DNA of 19,734 bases, taken from assembly GCA_000697335.1 (NCBI GenBank), contig JNEM01012760.1, positions 1 to 19,734 of the forward strand, read 5' to 3'. Below are positions 1 through 10,128 of the stretch, one piece after another. This DNA comes from Conidiobolus incongruus B7586 (taxonomy: Eukaryota; Entomophthoromycota; Entomophthoromycetes; Entomophthorales; Conidiobolaceae). The position numbers and the translations under genes were made by a program. Each line of letters opens with the position of its first letter. Position 1 is the stretch's first letter. The notes under the pieces were generated by a model. That model had not been told where the DNA came from. It worked only from the letters and a program-made list of their open reading frames with translations, and did no database searches.

Positions 1-273
1 TAAATATCATTTTTAAAGTCAAACTAAGAATAATTAGAATAAGAATATTAAGTTTAATAAAACAAAAAATTTATTAGTAAAATTATTAAAAAAACCAAAT
101 ATTTCAAACAAGACAAAAGATTATTTAATGATTATTAAATTATTTTAGCCTAAAATATAAAACTAGATTAATTAAAGTTTAAAAATATATATTATCTTTA
201 GGTTTAAGAAAATTTTGTTTAGCAAATAAAAGAATTAATGCTAAGTTATATTAAAATATTTTTAATATTAATT

Positions 274-1542
274 TGTAATTTAAATAATTGGAATTTTTTG
301 TGATTGAAAAAAAATAAACATTTTAATATATATTATAAAATTAATAATCTTTTTTCTTTCTAATAACTTTTTGCTATATTTTTAGCAAAGATCTAACACT
401 TAAAAAATAGTTCTTTTTATTAAAAATATAAATTTGATATTTTACAAACTTATTAAATTTTCTTATAAAAATTCTTTCTTATAAGCTGGTTTTTTAATTA
501 CTAAAAGCAATTATAATAACATAAGTTATAATCTAAAGAGTATACTAGATATAGTAGTTCTTTTCAGCTATCTTTAATTAGAAAGTTTTTTATTAATTTA
601 AATATATATATTTTATAATTATTATGTAAAATAATAGGTTTTCTTAAATTATATTAAGAATACCAATTAGAAATAGTTTTATTTAAATAAAATATAAAGT
701 TTACTATTAATTGATTTTCCTTTAGGAATTATATAAAAATAGCATATGATATTATAATCCATTACAATAATTAACATTCACTTATTAATAAAGTGTTTAT
801 TTAAAGAAATTTATAAAAGGGGTTGATTTGGTTTAATCTAACATCTTGATTTATATTTTAGCAAAGGATTATACAAAAGTATCTAAGATTCATTAATTAT
901 AATAATTTATTATAAAAACCTTAGTTTCTAGTTATACTTTAGTAAGTTTAATTTAATAATAGCTACTCTAGTTTTTTTAAGTTTTAGTTAAATTATAAAG
1001 TACCTATTTTATATTTTTATTAATTAATTTTAATTTAAACATTAATATATATAGAATACTTATGTGACTAATATTAAAGTGCCTTGATAATTCTTTAGCT
1101 GAAATAAAAAGGTGCTTTTCAATATAATTTTTCACTTTATAAATAATTAAAAGAATAATAGTTAAAATTAGTTTTTTAGATTTTAATATGTTTTGGGTAG
1201 TTTCTCTCCTAGCTTTAAAGTAATTTACCTAGTGATAAATGGTTGATTTAGATAATACTTTGTTATTAAAAGTTATTTGTAAATTTTAAATAATTTTAAA
1301 GAGTTTGTGGTTAAATTTTACTAATACTAAAATAAAAGACTTTTGATGGTTATTATTTATTTTAAACATAATTAAATTAAACAACTAATTTTAAATAATT
1401 AATTTTTTAATCAAAAAAATTATTATATATATATAATTCAAAACTATATATTTTCCTATTTGTTTTATATATATTTTTTTATTTGAAACTAATAATATGT
1501 TTGAAATAAGAAATTAAAAAATTTCCCATTTTTTTAATTCCA
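274..1542 (-). mobile_element. Decayed mariner-type DNA transposon, copy A
   Basis: A 1.27 kb element, the usual mariner size, homologous along its length to copy B (7602-8892) and to the piece at the right edge of the window. Read on the minus strand it gives transposase fragments: a helix-turn-helix-like HFNISHISI (1055-1081), PKGKSINSKLY (about 694-726, compare mariner PKGKTINSDLY), HNNYK (612-626, for HDNARPH) and YSLDYNLCYYNCF (504-542, for YSPDLxPCDYHLF). In copy A the codons for the second and third catalytic aspartates lie exactly 35 codons apart, the DD34D spacing of mariner, but they now read Asn and Tyr. Stops replace many Trp and Gln codons, so the element cannot make transposase. 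Its ends resemble each other as degenerate inverted repeats (TGTAATTTAAATAATTGG on the left, TGGAATTAAAAAAATGGG on the right), accurate to a few bases. Bases 1-273 to its left show nothing recognisable. Confidence 0.8.
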
Positions 1543-1853
1543 TGGTAATAGTATGATTATTTGATTTTTACTTGATAAAGTTCATTTAAAATAAAAATTA
1601 AGCTTAAATAATATTTTAATAGAAATGATTTTAATTATAAATAGCTATATTAATTTAAATAGAATATTTTTTAAATACTAAGAATAAAATAAATATTGAA
1701 TTCAAAGGGTAACAAACCATGTAAATTTTTTTAATATCATTATTTTGAATAAAATTAAATAAAATAATTTTTTATTTTTTGTTTAACTTTTAATAAAGTT
1801 GCTGAATAGTAAAAGTTCTTCAAATTTACAATCAGAGAGGGTGAATAATTGAT

Positions 1854-1932
1854 CTATTTCACAGGAAATAGTGAAAATGTTAGATAGAATAATTATATTT
1901 TTCATACTATATTTAAAGGTTATTTTCACTAT
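1854..1932. repeat. Nested inverted repeat / hairpin
   Basis: CTATTTC (1854-1860) and GAAATAG (1865-1871) form a perfect 7 bp stem with a 4-base loop. Overlapping it, ATAGTGAAAAT (1868-1878) pairs perfectly with ATTTTCACTAT (1922-1932), 11 bp across a 43-base spacer. The two stems are mutually exclusive. Chance is a real alternative in such AT-rich DNA, and no function is assigned. Confidence 0.4.
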
Positions 1933-2579
1933 AATATAATTGATAATAATTATTTTTATAAATCAAGTCAATATCATGGATTAAAATTTCCCATAATGAA
2001 TAAATAATATTTGTATATATATGTGAATAAAAATAGAGGATCGATAGAAATAGAATTGTTTAATATTGAACCGTTAAAATGAAGAATACACAGATTACTA
2101 TGATAGTTTATATAACAATTAAAAGTATTAATTTTGTCAAGGTTTAAATTTAGAAAAATATTGAATATCAAATATAAATAAATTTGATATTGAATCTTAG
2201 TGATTTTATTTTGAACTATTTACTCCTGAAATAACCTTAAAAAACTCAAGAAAAAAATATACTGCAGAGAATATGATTTTACTATAATGAACACTTATAT
2301 TTCATTGTAGTACCAAATGGAGAGCTTGATTAGATTTATTAGTAGTCATTGATTTAATTCTTGAGTAAAGATTGATAAAATGATTATATTTACCGCTAAT
2401 CACATTTCTGGGATATCATGAGGTGTTACTTTAACATAATAATGAGAATTATAATAAAACAGTATTGAAAGGTTAATAATTATTATGAGAATGGTGTGTT
2501 TATCCTTACAACACCTTGCCTTGTGTATTAAAATGTTGTAAAAATAGTATATAAATTAGAAAAATAAATTGATGATATT

Positions 2580-2585
2580 TTTATT
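2580..2585 (-). terminator. Polyadenylation signal of tyrosinase 1
   Basis: AATAAA on the minus strand, about 30 bases past the TAG stop of the tyrosinase at 2615. The same hexamer sits at a similar distance past the stops of the other three main genes here. It is easily made by chance in AT-rich DNA. Confidence 0.4.
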
Positions 2586-2614
2586 GAAAAAGAAAATATA
2601 CAAAATGTAATTTT

Positions 2615-3784
2615 CTATGCTAAACATTCTTCATTTTCTTGAGAAATTCTCAAAGCAGTAAGACGTTCAAAACCTCTTACCTTAACTTCGTCATACTTCA
2701 TATGACGAATGTATTGGATATCCATAGGTTTAGGAATGGGATGAACACGACAACCGGAAAGACCGTATTGAGCTGGACCATTCATATCGGGAGCAACAAC
2801 ACCATTCATAATATATTCAGTAGCATGCTTCTGAATTTCTTCAATAGTGGGTGCGCCGAAGCGGGTCGAGTTGCTTGTTTGAAGAGGAACAAATGGTTCG
2901 ACATCTTCGAGAGGAATAGCGCGTTGCATTCTGACGGTGGCGTCCCAAGAGAAATTGTCTTCAATATAAGTGTAACAATAATCAAATGGGTCATAAGATT
3001 GATAGACGAGTTTGTCATAACCAGGAATTGGAGTTGATCCAGGGAGAGGATAAGTAAGTGTATGTTCTTTATGTCTCATTTGACGATCGAACCAGACTTT
3101 ATCAATAAAAGCATGATGAGACCAAAAAAGAGGGTCATTAGGGGAGGCATGACCTTGGAAATCTTCACCAATTCCATTGTGGATGAGGCCGTGAGGACCA
3201 AGTTCGAAATACTCCCTGAAAAATCCATCGTCTTGAGCATCAATCAGACTATTGACTGAAGACTTGGGACCTCCAAAAGATTGATCAAATACATCTCTGC
3301 GAGTGAAGCATCTCTCACTTCCTTGATCATTAATGTCGCTACCATAAAAGACAGTGAAGTCAGAGAAAGGACCATTACGCACACATTTATCTGAAGAATC
3401 ACCATTCTTTCCAAAAATCTGCCAGATAGGATCTTCATGCATGTTATCAAAATGGACAGTCCAGTCCCAGTAAGGAATTCTAATTGAATCATCAATCTCT
3501 CTCAATTTTGATTCTAATTCAACCAAGTAGATTCGATGCCATGCTAAAAATATGTGGTCGGAATGGACTTTGCTATAATACTCAACATGTTTTCTGGCAA
3601 GTTTATCCCATTCGGTAGGACGAGGACCAGAGTTAAGCTTTCTGATGGCGTCGAAATATGTTTTAATTTCATGCGAGGTCATGGAGTAAATATTAGGTCT
3701 TTGACGAATGTTTTTACATTCTAAAGCATTAACAGCGGACAATCCGAATAAAACTGAAGGAATTAAATAATTAAAAAATTTCAT
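2615..3784 (-). CDS. Secreted tyrosinase (type-3 copper oxidase)
   Basis: A complete, intronless 389-residue protein. Tyrosinases hydroxylate monophenols and oxidise o-diphenols to quinones, leading to melanin, cuticle or defence chemistry. Residues 1-20 form a signal peptide (MKFFNYLIPSVLFGLSAVNA), so it is exported. The copper-A site has H66, H74 and H83 in KHVEYY and HSDHIFLAWHR, followed by PYWDW at 104-108. The copper-B site has H198 and H202 (HGLIH) and HH at 223-224 in DPLFWSHHAFIDKVW. All expected copper ligands are present. Cysteines at 23, 134, 159, 270, 345 and 387 suggest disulfides, and NST at 305 is a possible glycosylation site. Residues after about 285 are a C-terminal extension shared with the second tyrosinase. 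The start gives the signal peptide and has a TATA-like box about 65 bases upstream. Catechol oxidase activity alone cannot be excluded from sequence. Confidence 0.93.
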   Translation of the reverse strand: MKFFNYLIPSVLFGLSAVNALECKNIRQRPNIYSMTSHEIKTYFDAIRKLNSGPRPTEWDKLARKHVEYYSKVHSDHIFLAWHRIYLVELESKLREIDDSIRIPYWDWTVHFDNMHEDPIWQIFGKNGDSSDKCVRNGPFSDFTVFYGSDINDQGSERCFTRRDVFDQSFGGPKSSVNSLIDAQDDGFFREYFELGPHGLIHNGIGEDFQGHASPNDPLFWSHHAFIDKVWFDRQMRHKEHTLTYPLPGSTPIPGYDKLVYQSYDPFDYCYTYIEDNFSWDATVRMQRAIPLEDVEPFVPLQTSNSTRFGAPTIEEIQKHATEYIMNGVVAPDMNGPAQYGLSGCRVHPIPKPMDIQYIRHMKYDEVKVRGFERLTALRISQENEECLA

Positions 3785-3846
3785 TATTATAAATTAAATT
3801 AAAGTAATAAATAAAAAAATTAAAGGTTACAATAACTACGAAGTTC

Positions 3847-3854
3847 TTTTTATA
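3847..3854 (-). promoter_or_regulatory. TATA-like box of tyrosinase 1
   Basis: TATAAAAA on the minus strand, about 65 bases before the ATG at 3784. It lies in a slightly less A-only patch (AACTTCG just downstream on that strand). Plausible as a core promoter, but TATA-like strings are common in this DNA. Confidence 0.35.
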
Positions 3855-4044
3855 TTATTTTGTGGAAAAATGTACATGCAAGTTTCCTGTTATAAAGATT
3901 ATTTTAGCTCATGTTATTAACAAATTCTCATGATACTCTATTTATCAAATTTTGGTAGTTTATTAACGTTGTACTAAACCTTATTTTGAATTAATTAATA
4001 TGATAATATTGATTAAGTATATTATTAATATGGTGTTTAAATTA

Positions 4045-4091
4045 TCAAATATCAACTTTTCAAATTGATATTTGACATGACCAAATTTGGT
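4045..4091. repeat. Inverted-repeat cluster
   Basis: TCAAATATCAA (4045-4055) pairs perfectly with TTGATATTTGA (4065-4075) over 11 bp with a 9-base loop. Five bases on lies the 12 bp palindrome ACCAAATTTGGT (4080-4091), and AATATCAAAT follows. It lies about 260 bases upstream of the tyrosinase 1 ATG, so operator-like sites or a cruciform are possible. No known factor site is recognised. Confidence 0.45.
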
Positions 4092-4541
4092 AATATCAAA
4101 TCATTTGAAATATAATACTTGCTTGACTTGATAAAATAAATTATTAATCATTTCAAAAATTTATAATACAGAACAGATTAATCTAGATGAAATGTTTTAA
4201 CAATTTTCAAACAGAACACTTTTAAATCAAAATGAATAAACACGATCACGTTTCGATATATTGACCTAAATTGGAGAATATACAATTACGTAAAATACTT
4301 TGATTCCAAAATTAATAAATACAAGATAAAAATATTGATAAATGTGTCTAATCACTTTTTCATATATAATATACCTATATTCAATAATGATAAATATCAA
4401 GATGAATTTAGAAATCTATCAAATATGTACCATATAAAAATCATTTTAAATACAATTAATATTTTAATTAAAGTATATAATAGATAAAACTGTTTGTACA
4501 TAAAATGATATGAAATGAGCTTTGAATATACTGGGAATTTT

Positions 4542-4621
4542 CTAGTTTTGAATATCAGATAGAATTAGCAAGGTTTGAATTGCCAAATGTGTTAAATACC
4601 TAGATTCAAAACTAGGCAATT
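4542..4621. repeat. Inverted repeat pair
   Basis: CTAGTTTTGAAT (4542-4553) is exactly matched by ATTCAAAACTAG (4604-4615), 12 bp with a 50-base spacer. A second pair, AATTGCC (4578-4584) and GGCAATT (4615-4621), overlaps it. The length and G+C content are above what chance readily gives here. It could be the ends of a short non-autonomous element, but no flanking target duplication is evident. Confidence 0.4.
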
Positions 4622-7010
4622 GTATTTGTGATAATAGTGAAATGTGTTTGATTAAATTTGAAATTAATTAATATACTTCAATATGAAATATAGAAGAGTT
4701 ACGAAAGTGATTCAACCCAGAGTCAGAATTTTTATAATAATAACACTAGGAATGTTTTTTTTCAAACCAAGGTAGTCATTAAGTCTAATATTAAAGAGCT
4801 TATAATCGAATTTATTACAATTTTGAATTTTCCTAGAAAATTGTTTTATGTTTTAAGTTTTTTACCAAATTTCTATTTAAACCTTTTTTAAGTAATTCAA
4901 TTGTTACTAATATTTTGTTAAGTGCATAGGTTTTAATTCTCTATATTTAATATAAATACAATATAATAGTCTAATGTATCGCGTTATCTTATAAATTACA
5001 CATACTGTATCATTGTTTATGCATATATAATAATCAGAAAATAGAAGTTATAAATTTTATTTGATTTCGACATATGGATATCTAATATTTGATTTTATAG
5101 GAATAATGGTATTAATATTTCTCTGTATTTCTATCAAATAACCAAACTTAATAAAGATTACTTTAATTTTCTTGTGCTATCAAAATAAAAATTTAAAAAG
5201 ATTTATCAATCAAATCTTCATTAAATATTGTATCTAGCCAATTAGATCAATAATTCGATATCCATAGATTCTCAAAAAGTTATTTACTACTCAAAACTAA
5301 GATTATTACTACCCAGAAGTAACCACATTATATACAAATTAAAATTTAATTCCTGATTTCTACCAATAAAATTTTGTGTAATATGATTTACAATCAAAAT
5401 AATCAACTAATCACTAATACTTGTTTATGTATAATTGTCCATACATAAAATTTTCTTGTCTTAATAAATTTTATTTGCTATATTATTCTAGTTAGATTTT
5501 TATATAAAAATTTTATTAGTCATAGATTTTTTTTAAATATTTTTGAATTTGAACTATTTGATTATTTTATTTAATAGAAATATTAGGAAAATTATATCTT
5601 TGCCGTAAAGTAAGAATGATTTAAAAAATTTATTACTATTATAATAGTATATTTAAATCGTTATATTATAATATTAATTCAATCCAAAATATTATATAAT
5701 TATTTAACTATGATCATCATGACCTAAAGAACTTGATTAAGTGGTTAAAATTAATTTTAAACATTTTCAATTTTCAAAGTTTAAAAACCACGCTATTGGT
5801 CATAATTTAAGTAGCAACTCAATAAGTCAATCAACCTAATTAAATTATCTATCAATAACATTAAACTCTCATCGATACTCTTATCCATGTTTTTTAAATC
5901 ATTATCAAACTATCTTCTTATAATTAAAACATATTAAACTAATATTTTATATAGAGTTAATATATTATTATAAAAATATCATAAAAATAACTATTATGAA
6001 CTTTATTTAAATATATACGAGAATGTATTAGTAATAATTTATAACTATGAATAAAATCAATTAATAAATAGAAAGATCATATGGTTAGTGTAATGGTAAA
6101 ATCTAAACAATATATTAAAATAGAATAATAATTATAATTTGCAAATAAAAAAATTAATTAACTTCATATTATTCATCTCACAGTATTTATAATTATCTAT
6201 TTTAAACCAATTGAATTAAAAAATATTTATTTTGTGTAAGAAAGTTCAACCCAAATCTGAAAGCAAAATATCCAATCGCAAAAAATATATGTAAAGCTAA
6301 GATAGAGCCAGAATAATACTACATACAAATATAAACAGATTATTGATGTAGTCTAATATAAATATATGGCGTTTTGAACTGAGTTTGAATGATATTAAAT
6401 AATTGTATTTTTATCTTAATTTGACACTTTTTTCTCATATATATTTATATGTAGTTATAATGATTTAAAATTTTTTAGAGTTTTGGCAAATTGGATGAAT
6501 GTACACTTAGATATGTTTTTGTAACTTTTTTTAATACACAGCTAATTCAATTTGTTTATTTGGTTTTTGTTACCATTAGAATTAGAATTTTAAATTTATT
6601 AATCAAAATTATTTGATTTTAGATTAAATCCATTAAATATTAGCTTTAATTATTTTTAGTGTCTATAGAAAAGTATCTGAATTGATTGATATTCTAGTGA
6701 ATATCAGATTAAGATAACTACGTATTCTATATAATGGTTAATATATTATCTGTTAAAGTTTAATAATATCAAAATATATTAGAAATATACTACTAGCTAT
6801 AAAAAATGATTATTAAGAAATGTTAGTTATTTATATAATAAAATAATAATTCCCAAATTTTAAAATTCTTTAATAATTATTTTAAATAAAAAATAAAGTA
6901 TAATTGAATATTTCATGAAAATAATATATTTTTATATCTTATTAAGTCAGAATTTATGTGATATAGTTATAATTGATAAAGATATAAATAATTAGTCCCA
7001 TTTAATTTAT

Positions 7011-7030
7011 TATATATATATATATATATA
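7011..7030. repeat. TA dinucleotide microsatellite
   Basis: Ten uninterrupted TA units. Similar runs occur at about 7305-7322 and 13950-13966, and inside mariner copy B at 8759-8782. These are ordinary for DNA of this composition. Confidence 0.8.
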
Positions 7031-7601
7031 TTAATTTTATCCAATTGAAAAAGTATATTGTGAATGATTATTATTTGTATATAAAATTCATATAATTTAA
7101 AAATTATATATGTTTAATATCGTTTAAATTTCTGTCATATAAAATCTAATATAGAATGATAAAAATATCAATTCATTTTATTAATCAAAGTAAATAATTT
7201 AACTAAATTTTTATATTGTATCATTTATTTTAATATTAATAATAAATTATTTATTTGTTTAAGATATTACAAAATATATTTTCATTATCTTAATTTTGTT
7301 ATGAAAATATATATATATATATAGATACCTGTTCACATTGATATAAATTTAATTAGAAATACTTTCAAAGTTGTTTTTCAATATGTTTAGAATCAAATTA
7401 TAATTGACAAAAGTATTAATATGATATCACAACTGATTAAAATTAATATATTACTGAATTGAATTTTGAATTGTTAAAATTCAATCAAATAAATATAATA
7501 TTTTTTATCAAAATCAATAAATTAAATTCAAGGATAAATTAAATTAATATATCTACATAAAAATAAATGAGAAATTTATATTTAGGCAGCAATTATTAGT
7601 A

Positions 7602-8751
7602 TAGAAATTAAGTAATGGTATAATTTGAAAAATTAAAATTAAATAAATAAATTAAAAAAATAATATTAAATTAATAATCTCTTTTATTATTAATGACTTT
7701 TTTTATATTTTTAATAAGCTTTTAATATTTAAAAAATAGTTTTTTTATTAAAAACTGAAATTTAATATTTCACAAACTAATTTAATTTATTTATAGGAAT
7801 TTTTTTTCTTGTAAGCTGATTTTTTAATTGTCTATAACAATTATAATTATATTAGTTATAATCAAGTAAGTATACTAGATATAATAACTCTCTCTAGTTT
7901 TTTTTTATAAAAAATCTTTTATAGCTTTAATTTTATTTATTTTATAATTATTATATATAATAATAAGTATTTTTAATTTATATTGAAATTACCATTTAAA
8001 AATTATTTTATTTAAAAAAATAATATATAATTTATTATTAATTAATTTTTCTTAAGATATTAAATAAAAAAATATATATACCATTATAATCTATTATAAT
8101 AATTAATATTCACTTATATTTAAAATGTTTATTTATTAAAATTTATAAAAGGGATTAATTTAACTTAACTTAATATCTTGTTTTATTTATAAATAACAGA
8201 TTATATAAAAGAATTTAAAATTTATTAATTATAAGTATTTATTATAAAAACCTTTATTTTTAATTATATTTTAATAAGTTTAATATAGCTATAGTTACTT
8301 TAATTTTTTTTAAGTTCTTATTAAATTATAAGGTATTTATTTTATATTTTTATAAATTAATTTAATTTTAATCTGAAGTAAATATAATATTCTTATATAA
8401 TTAATATTAAATTACTTTAATAATTTTTTAATTAAAATAAAAAAGTATTTTTAAAATATTTTTTTACTTTATTAATAAATAAAAGAATAATAATAGAAAT
8501 TAATTTTTTAAATTTTAATAGATTTTAAATAATATCCCTTTTAGCTTTAAAATCACAAATCTAGTGATATATAGTAGTTTTAAATAAAACACCATTTTTA
8601 TAAGCTATTTGTAAGTTTTAAATCATTTTAAAGGGTTTATAGTTAAGTTTTAAAGATACAAAAATAAAAGCCTTTTGATAATTACTATTTAAGCATAATT
8701 AAATTTAAGTGTAAATTTTAAAATCAAAATATTTTAATAAAAAAATAGTTA

Positions 8752-8783
<32 letters not shown>

Positions 8784-8892
8784 GTTTGAGAATATTTATT
8801 TTCCTATATATTTTATATATAAATAAACTTTCAAAATGTATAATATGATTGAAAGATCAGAAATTAAAAAATTTGCCATTTCTTAATTTCTA
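7602..8892 (-). mobile_element. Decayed mariner-type DNA transposon, copy B
   Basis: A 1.29 kb homologue of copy A in the same orientation. Its ends are clear inverted repeats: TAGAAATTAAGTAATGG from 7602 and, on the minus strand from 8892, TAGAAATTAAGAAATGG, each next to TA, the target site of mariner. The minus strand keeps remnants matching copy A, including the block for YSPDLxPCDYHLF followed by LKNQLTRKK (about 7805-7880) and YNNYK at 7941-7955, where family members have HDNARPH. The second catalytic Asp codon reads Asn here too. Many in-frame stops and at least one indel relative to copy A make it inactive. An (AT)n run at 8759-8782 has expanded relative to copy A. The right end lies only about 60 bp past the tyrosinase 2 stop region. 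Confidence 0.85.
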
Positions 8893-8926
8893 TACTAATA
8901 TATTAATTATAAATAATTGTTTTAAT

Positions 8927-8932
8927 TTTATT
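8927..8932 (-). terminator. Polyadenylation signal of tyrosinase 2
   Basis: AATAAA on the minus strand, about 25 bases past the more distal in-frame stop (8956-8958) and about 48 past the nearer one (8980-8982). Its position fits the distal stop being the ancestral end of the gene. Confidence 0.35.
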
Positions 8933-8955
8933 ATATCAATCAATTAATAAATGAA

Positions 8956-10128
8956 TTAAGACATCAAACATCCTTCATTTTATTGAGAAAGTCTCAAAGC
9001 CATTTGACGTTCTCTTTCTCTGACTCTAACTTCATTATAGCCCATAAACTTAATGAAACTGAGATCCATGGGCTTGGGAATGTCGCTGATGGGACAGCCT
9101 GAGGGTCCAGATGAGGGCACACCTTTGACGTTGGCGGCGACTATATCCTTCATGATGTAATTGATAGCATGTTGCTCAAATTCGGTTTCCGTGGGAATTC
9201 CAGAGCGAGTGATGTTACTGGTTGTGAGAGGAATGAAGGGCTCGAAGGGCTCTTGAGCCATTGAGCGGTACATTCTGACGGTGGGAGTCCATAAGAAGTT
9301 GTCTTCAAGGTAGGTATAGCAAAAGTTGAATGGGTCGTAGCCTTTATAAACTGGAACATTGTACCCAGGGACAATGTCATTGCCCGAGCTGGAATATGTA
9401 AAAGTATGGTCTTTATGTCTCATTTGGCGATCGAACCAAACCTTGTCAACGAAGGCGTGATGGGACCAAAAGAGAGGGTCGTTGGAAGTGGTAGGGTGTT
9501 GAAAGTCTTTACCGATATTATTGTGGATGAGACCATGACTGCCTTGCTCAAAATCTTCTCAGAAGCTAAAATCGGTCTCCTTGTCGATGATCTCCTCAAT
9601 CCCTTGCTTATCACCGCCCCATGAATTCCCGAATGTGGAATCGCGGCGGAGACATCTCTCACTGCCGGGATCGTTAATGTCGTGGCCGAAGAACACTTTG
9701 AACTCTGCAAAGGGACCGTTGCGCACGCACTGGTCACTCACATCGCCGTTTTTGCCGAAATACTGCCAGATGAGGTCTTCATGCATGTTGTGAAAGTGGA
9801 CAGTCCAGTCCCAGTAGGGAATTCTGATCGAGTCGTTAATTTCCCTCAACTTTTCCTCCAACTCAGCGAGATAGAATTTGTGCCAAACAAGGAACGGAGG
9901 CTTAACGTGAACCTGCTCATTGTATTCAACATGCTTCCTTGCTAGCAAATCCCACTGCGTGGGCTTAGGTCCGGAGTTCAATTGCTTGATCGCATCGAAA
10001 TATGCGTTTCTAGAAGCTTCATCCATCGTGCGGATATTGGGATGTACATAAGTTCTCTCGCATTGTTTAGCATTCTCCCCAGGAAATCCCGATAGTATAA
10101 AGGAAATTAATAAATTCAACAATTTCAT
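8956..10128 (-). pseudogene. Second tyrosinase, interrupted by in-frame TGA
   Basis: A tandem paralogue of the tyrosinase at 2615-3784. The two align without a single gap from the start Met to the C-terminal tail, about 59% identical by my hand count. The start at 10128 (MKLLNLLISFILSGF, a signal peptide) matches the paralogue; an upstream in-frame ATG at 10191 only adds an unlikely leader. Copper-A H66, H74 and H83, PYWDW 104-108, copper-B H199 and H203 region (HGLIH) and FWSHHAF are kept. Codon 190 is TGA (9559-9561) where the paralogue has Arg190, between the two copper sites. The frame is otherwise open to TAA at 8980-8982, which replaces Glu383; beyond it NEGCLMS still resembles the paralogue's NEECLA before TAA at 8956. 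Conservation after the TGA suggests recent loss, read-through, or a base error. An intron is unlikely because no residues are missing. Confidence 0.85.

Larger units (their letters stand above)
1543..2614. other. AT-rich spacer, no gene seen
   Basis: This stretch lies between mariner copy A and the 3' end of the first tyrosinase. The longest open frame (1974-2171, minus, 65 codons) is built of Ile, Asn, Leu, Phe and Tyr, as expected of AT-rich noise, and I do not call it. The stretch holds a nested inverted repeat at 1854-1932 and an imperfect hairpin at about 2281-2311 (ACTATAATGAA against TTCATTGTAGT). The last 40 bases should be the 3' UTR of the tyrosinase. Confidence 0.6.
3855..7601. other. 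Long AT-rich spacer, no gene seen
   Basis: This 3.7 kb region separates the two tyrosinase neighbourhoods. I found no open frame with protein-like composition on either strand, and no RNA gene. It contains the inverted repeats listed at 4045-4091 and 4542-4621 and a TA microsatellite at 7011-7030. The part nearest 3784 must hold the tyrosinase promoter. It could be very old decayed repeat sequence, but nothing in it can be assigned to a family by eye. Confidence 0.6.

Noticed and set aside
1974-2171. 65-codon minus-strand frame
   Set aside because: AT-biased composition, no homology recognised, no signal or domain; treated as chance.
6083-6160. tRNA-like A box (TAGTGTAATGG at about 6085-6097)
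   Set aside because: The A-box consensus is met, but there is no B box with GTTCRA, no closing acceptor stem and no anticodon arm downstream. Likely chance or a very old relic.
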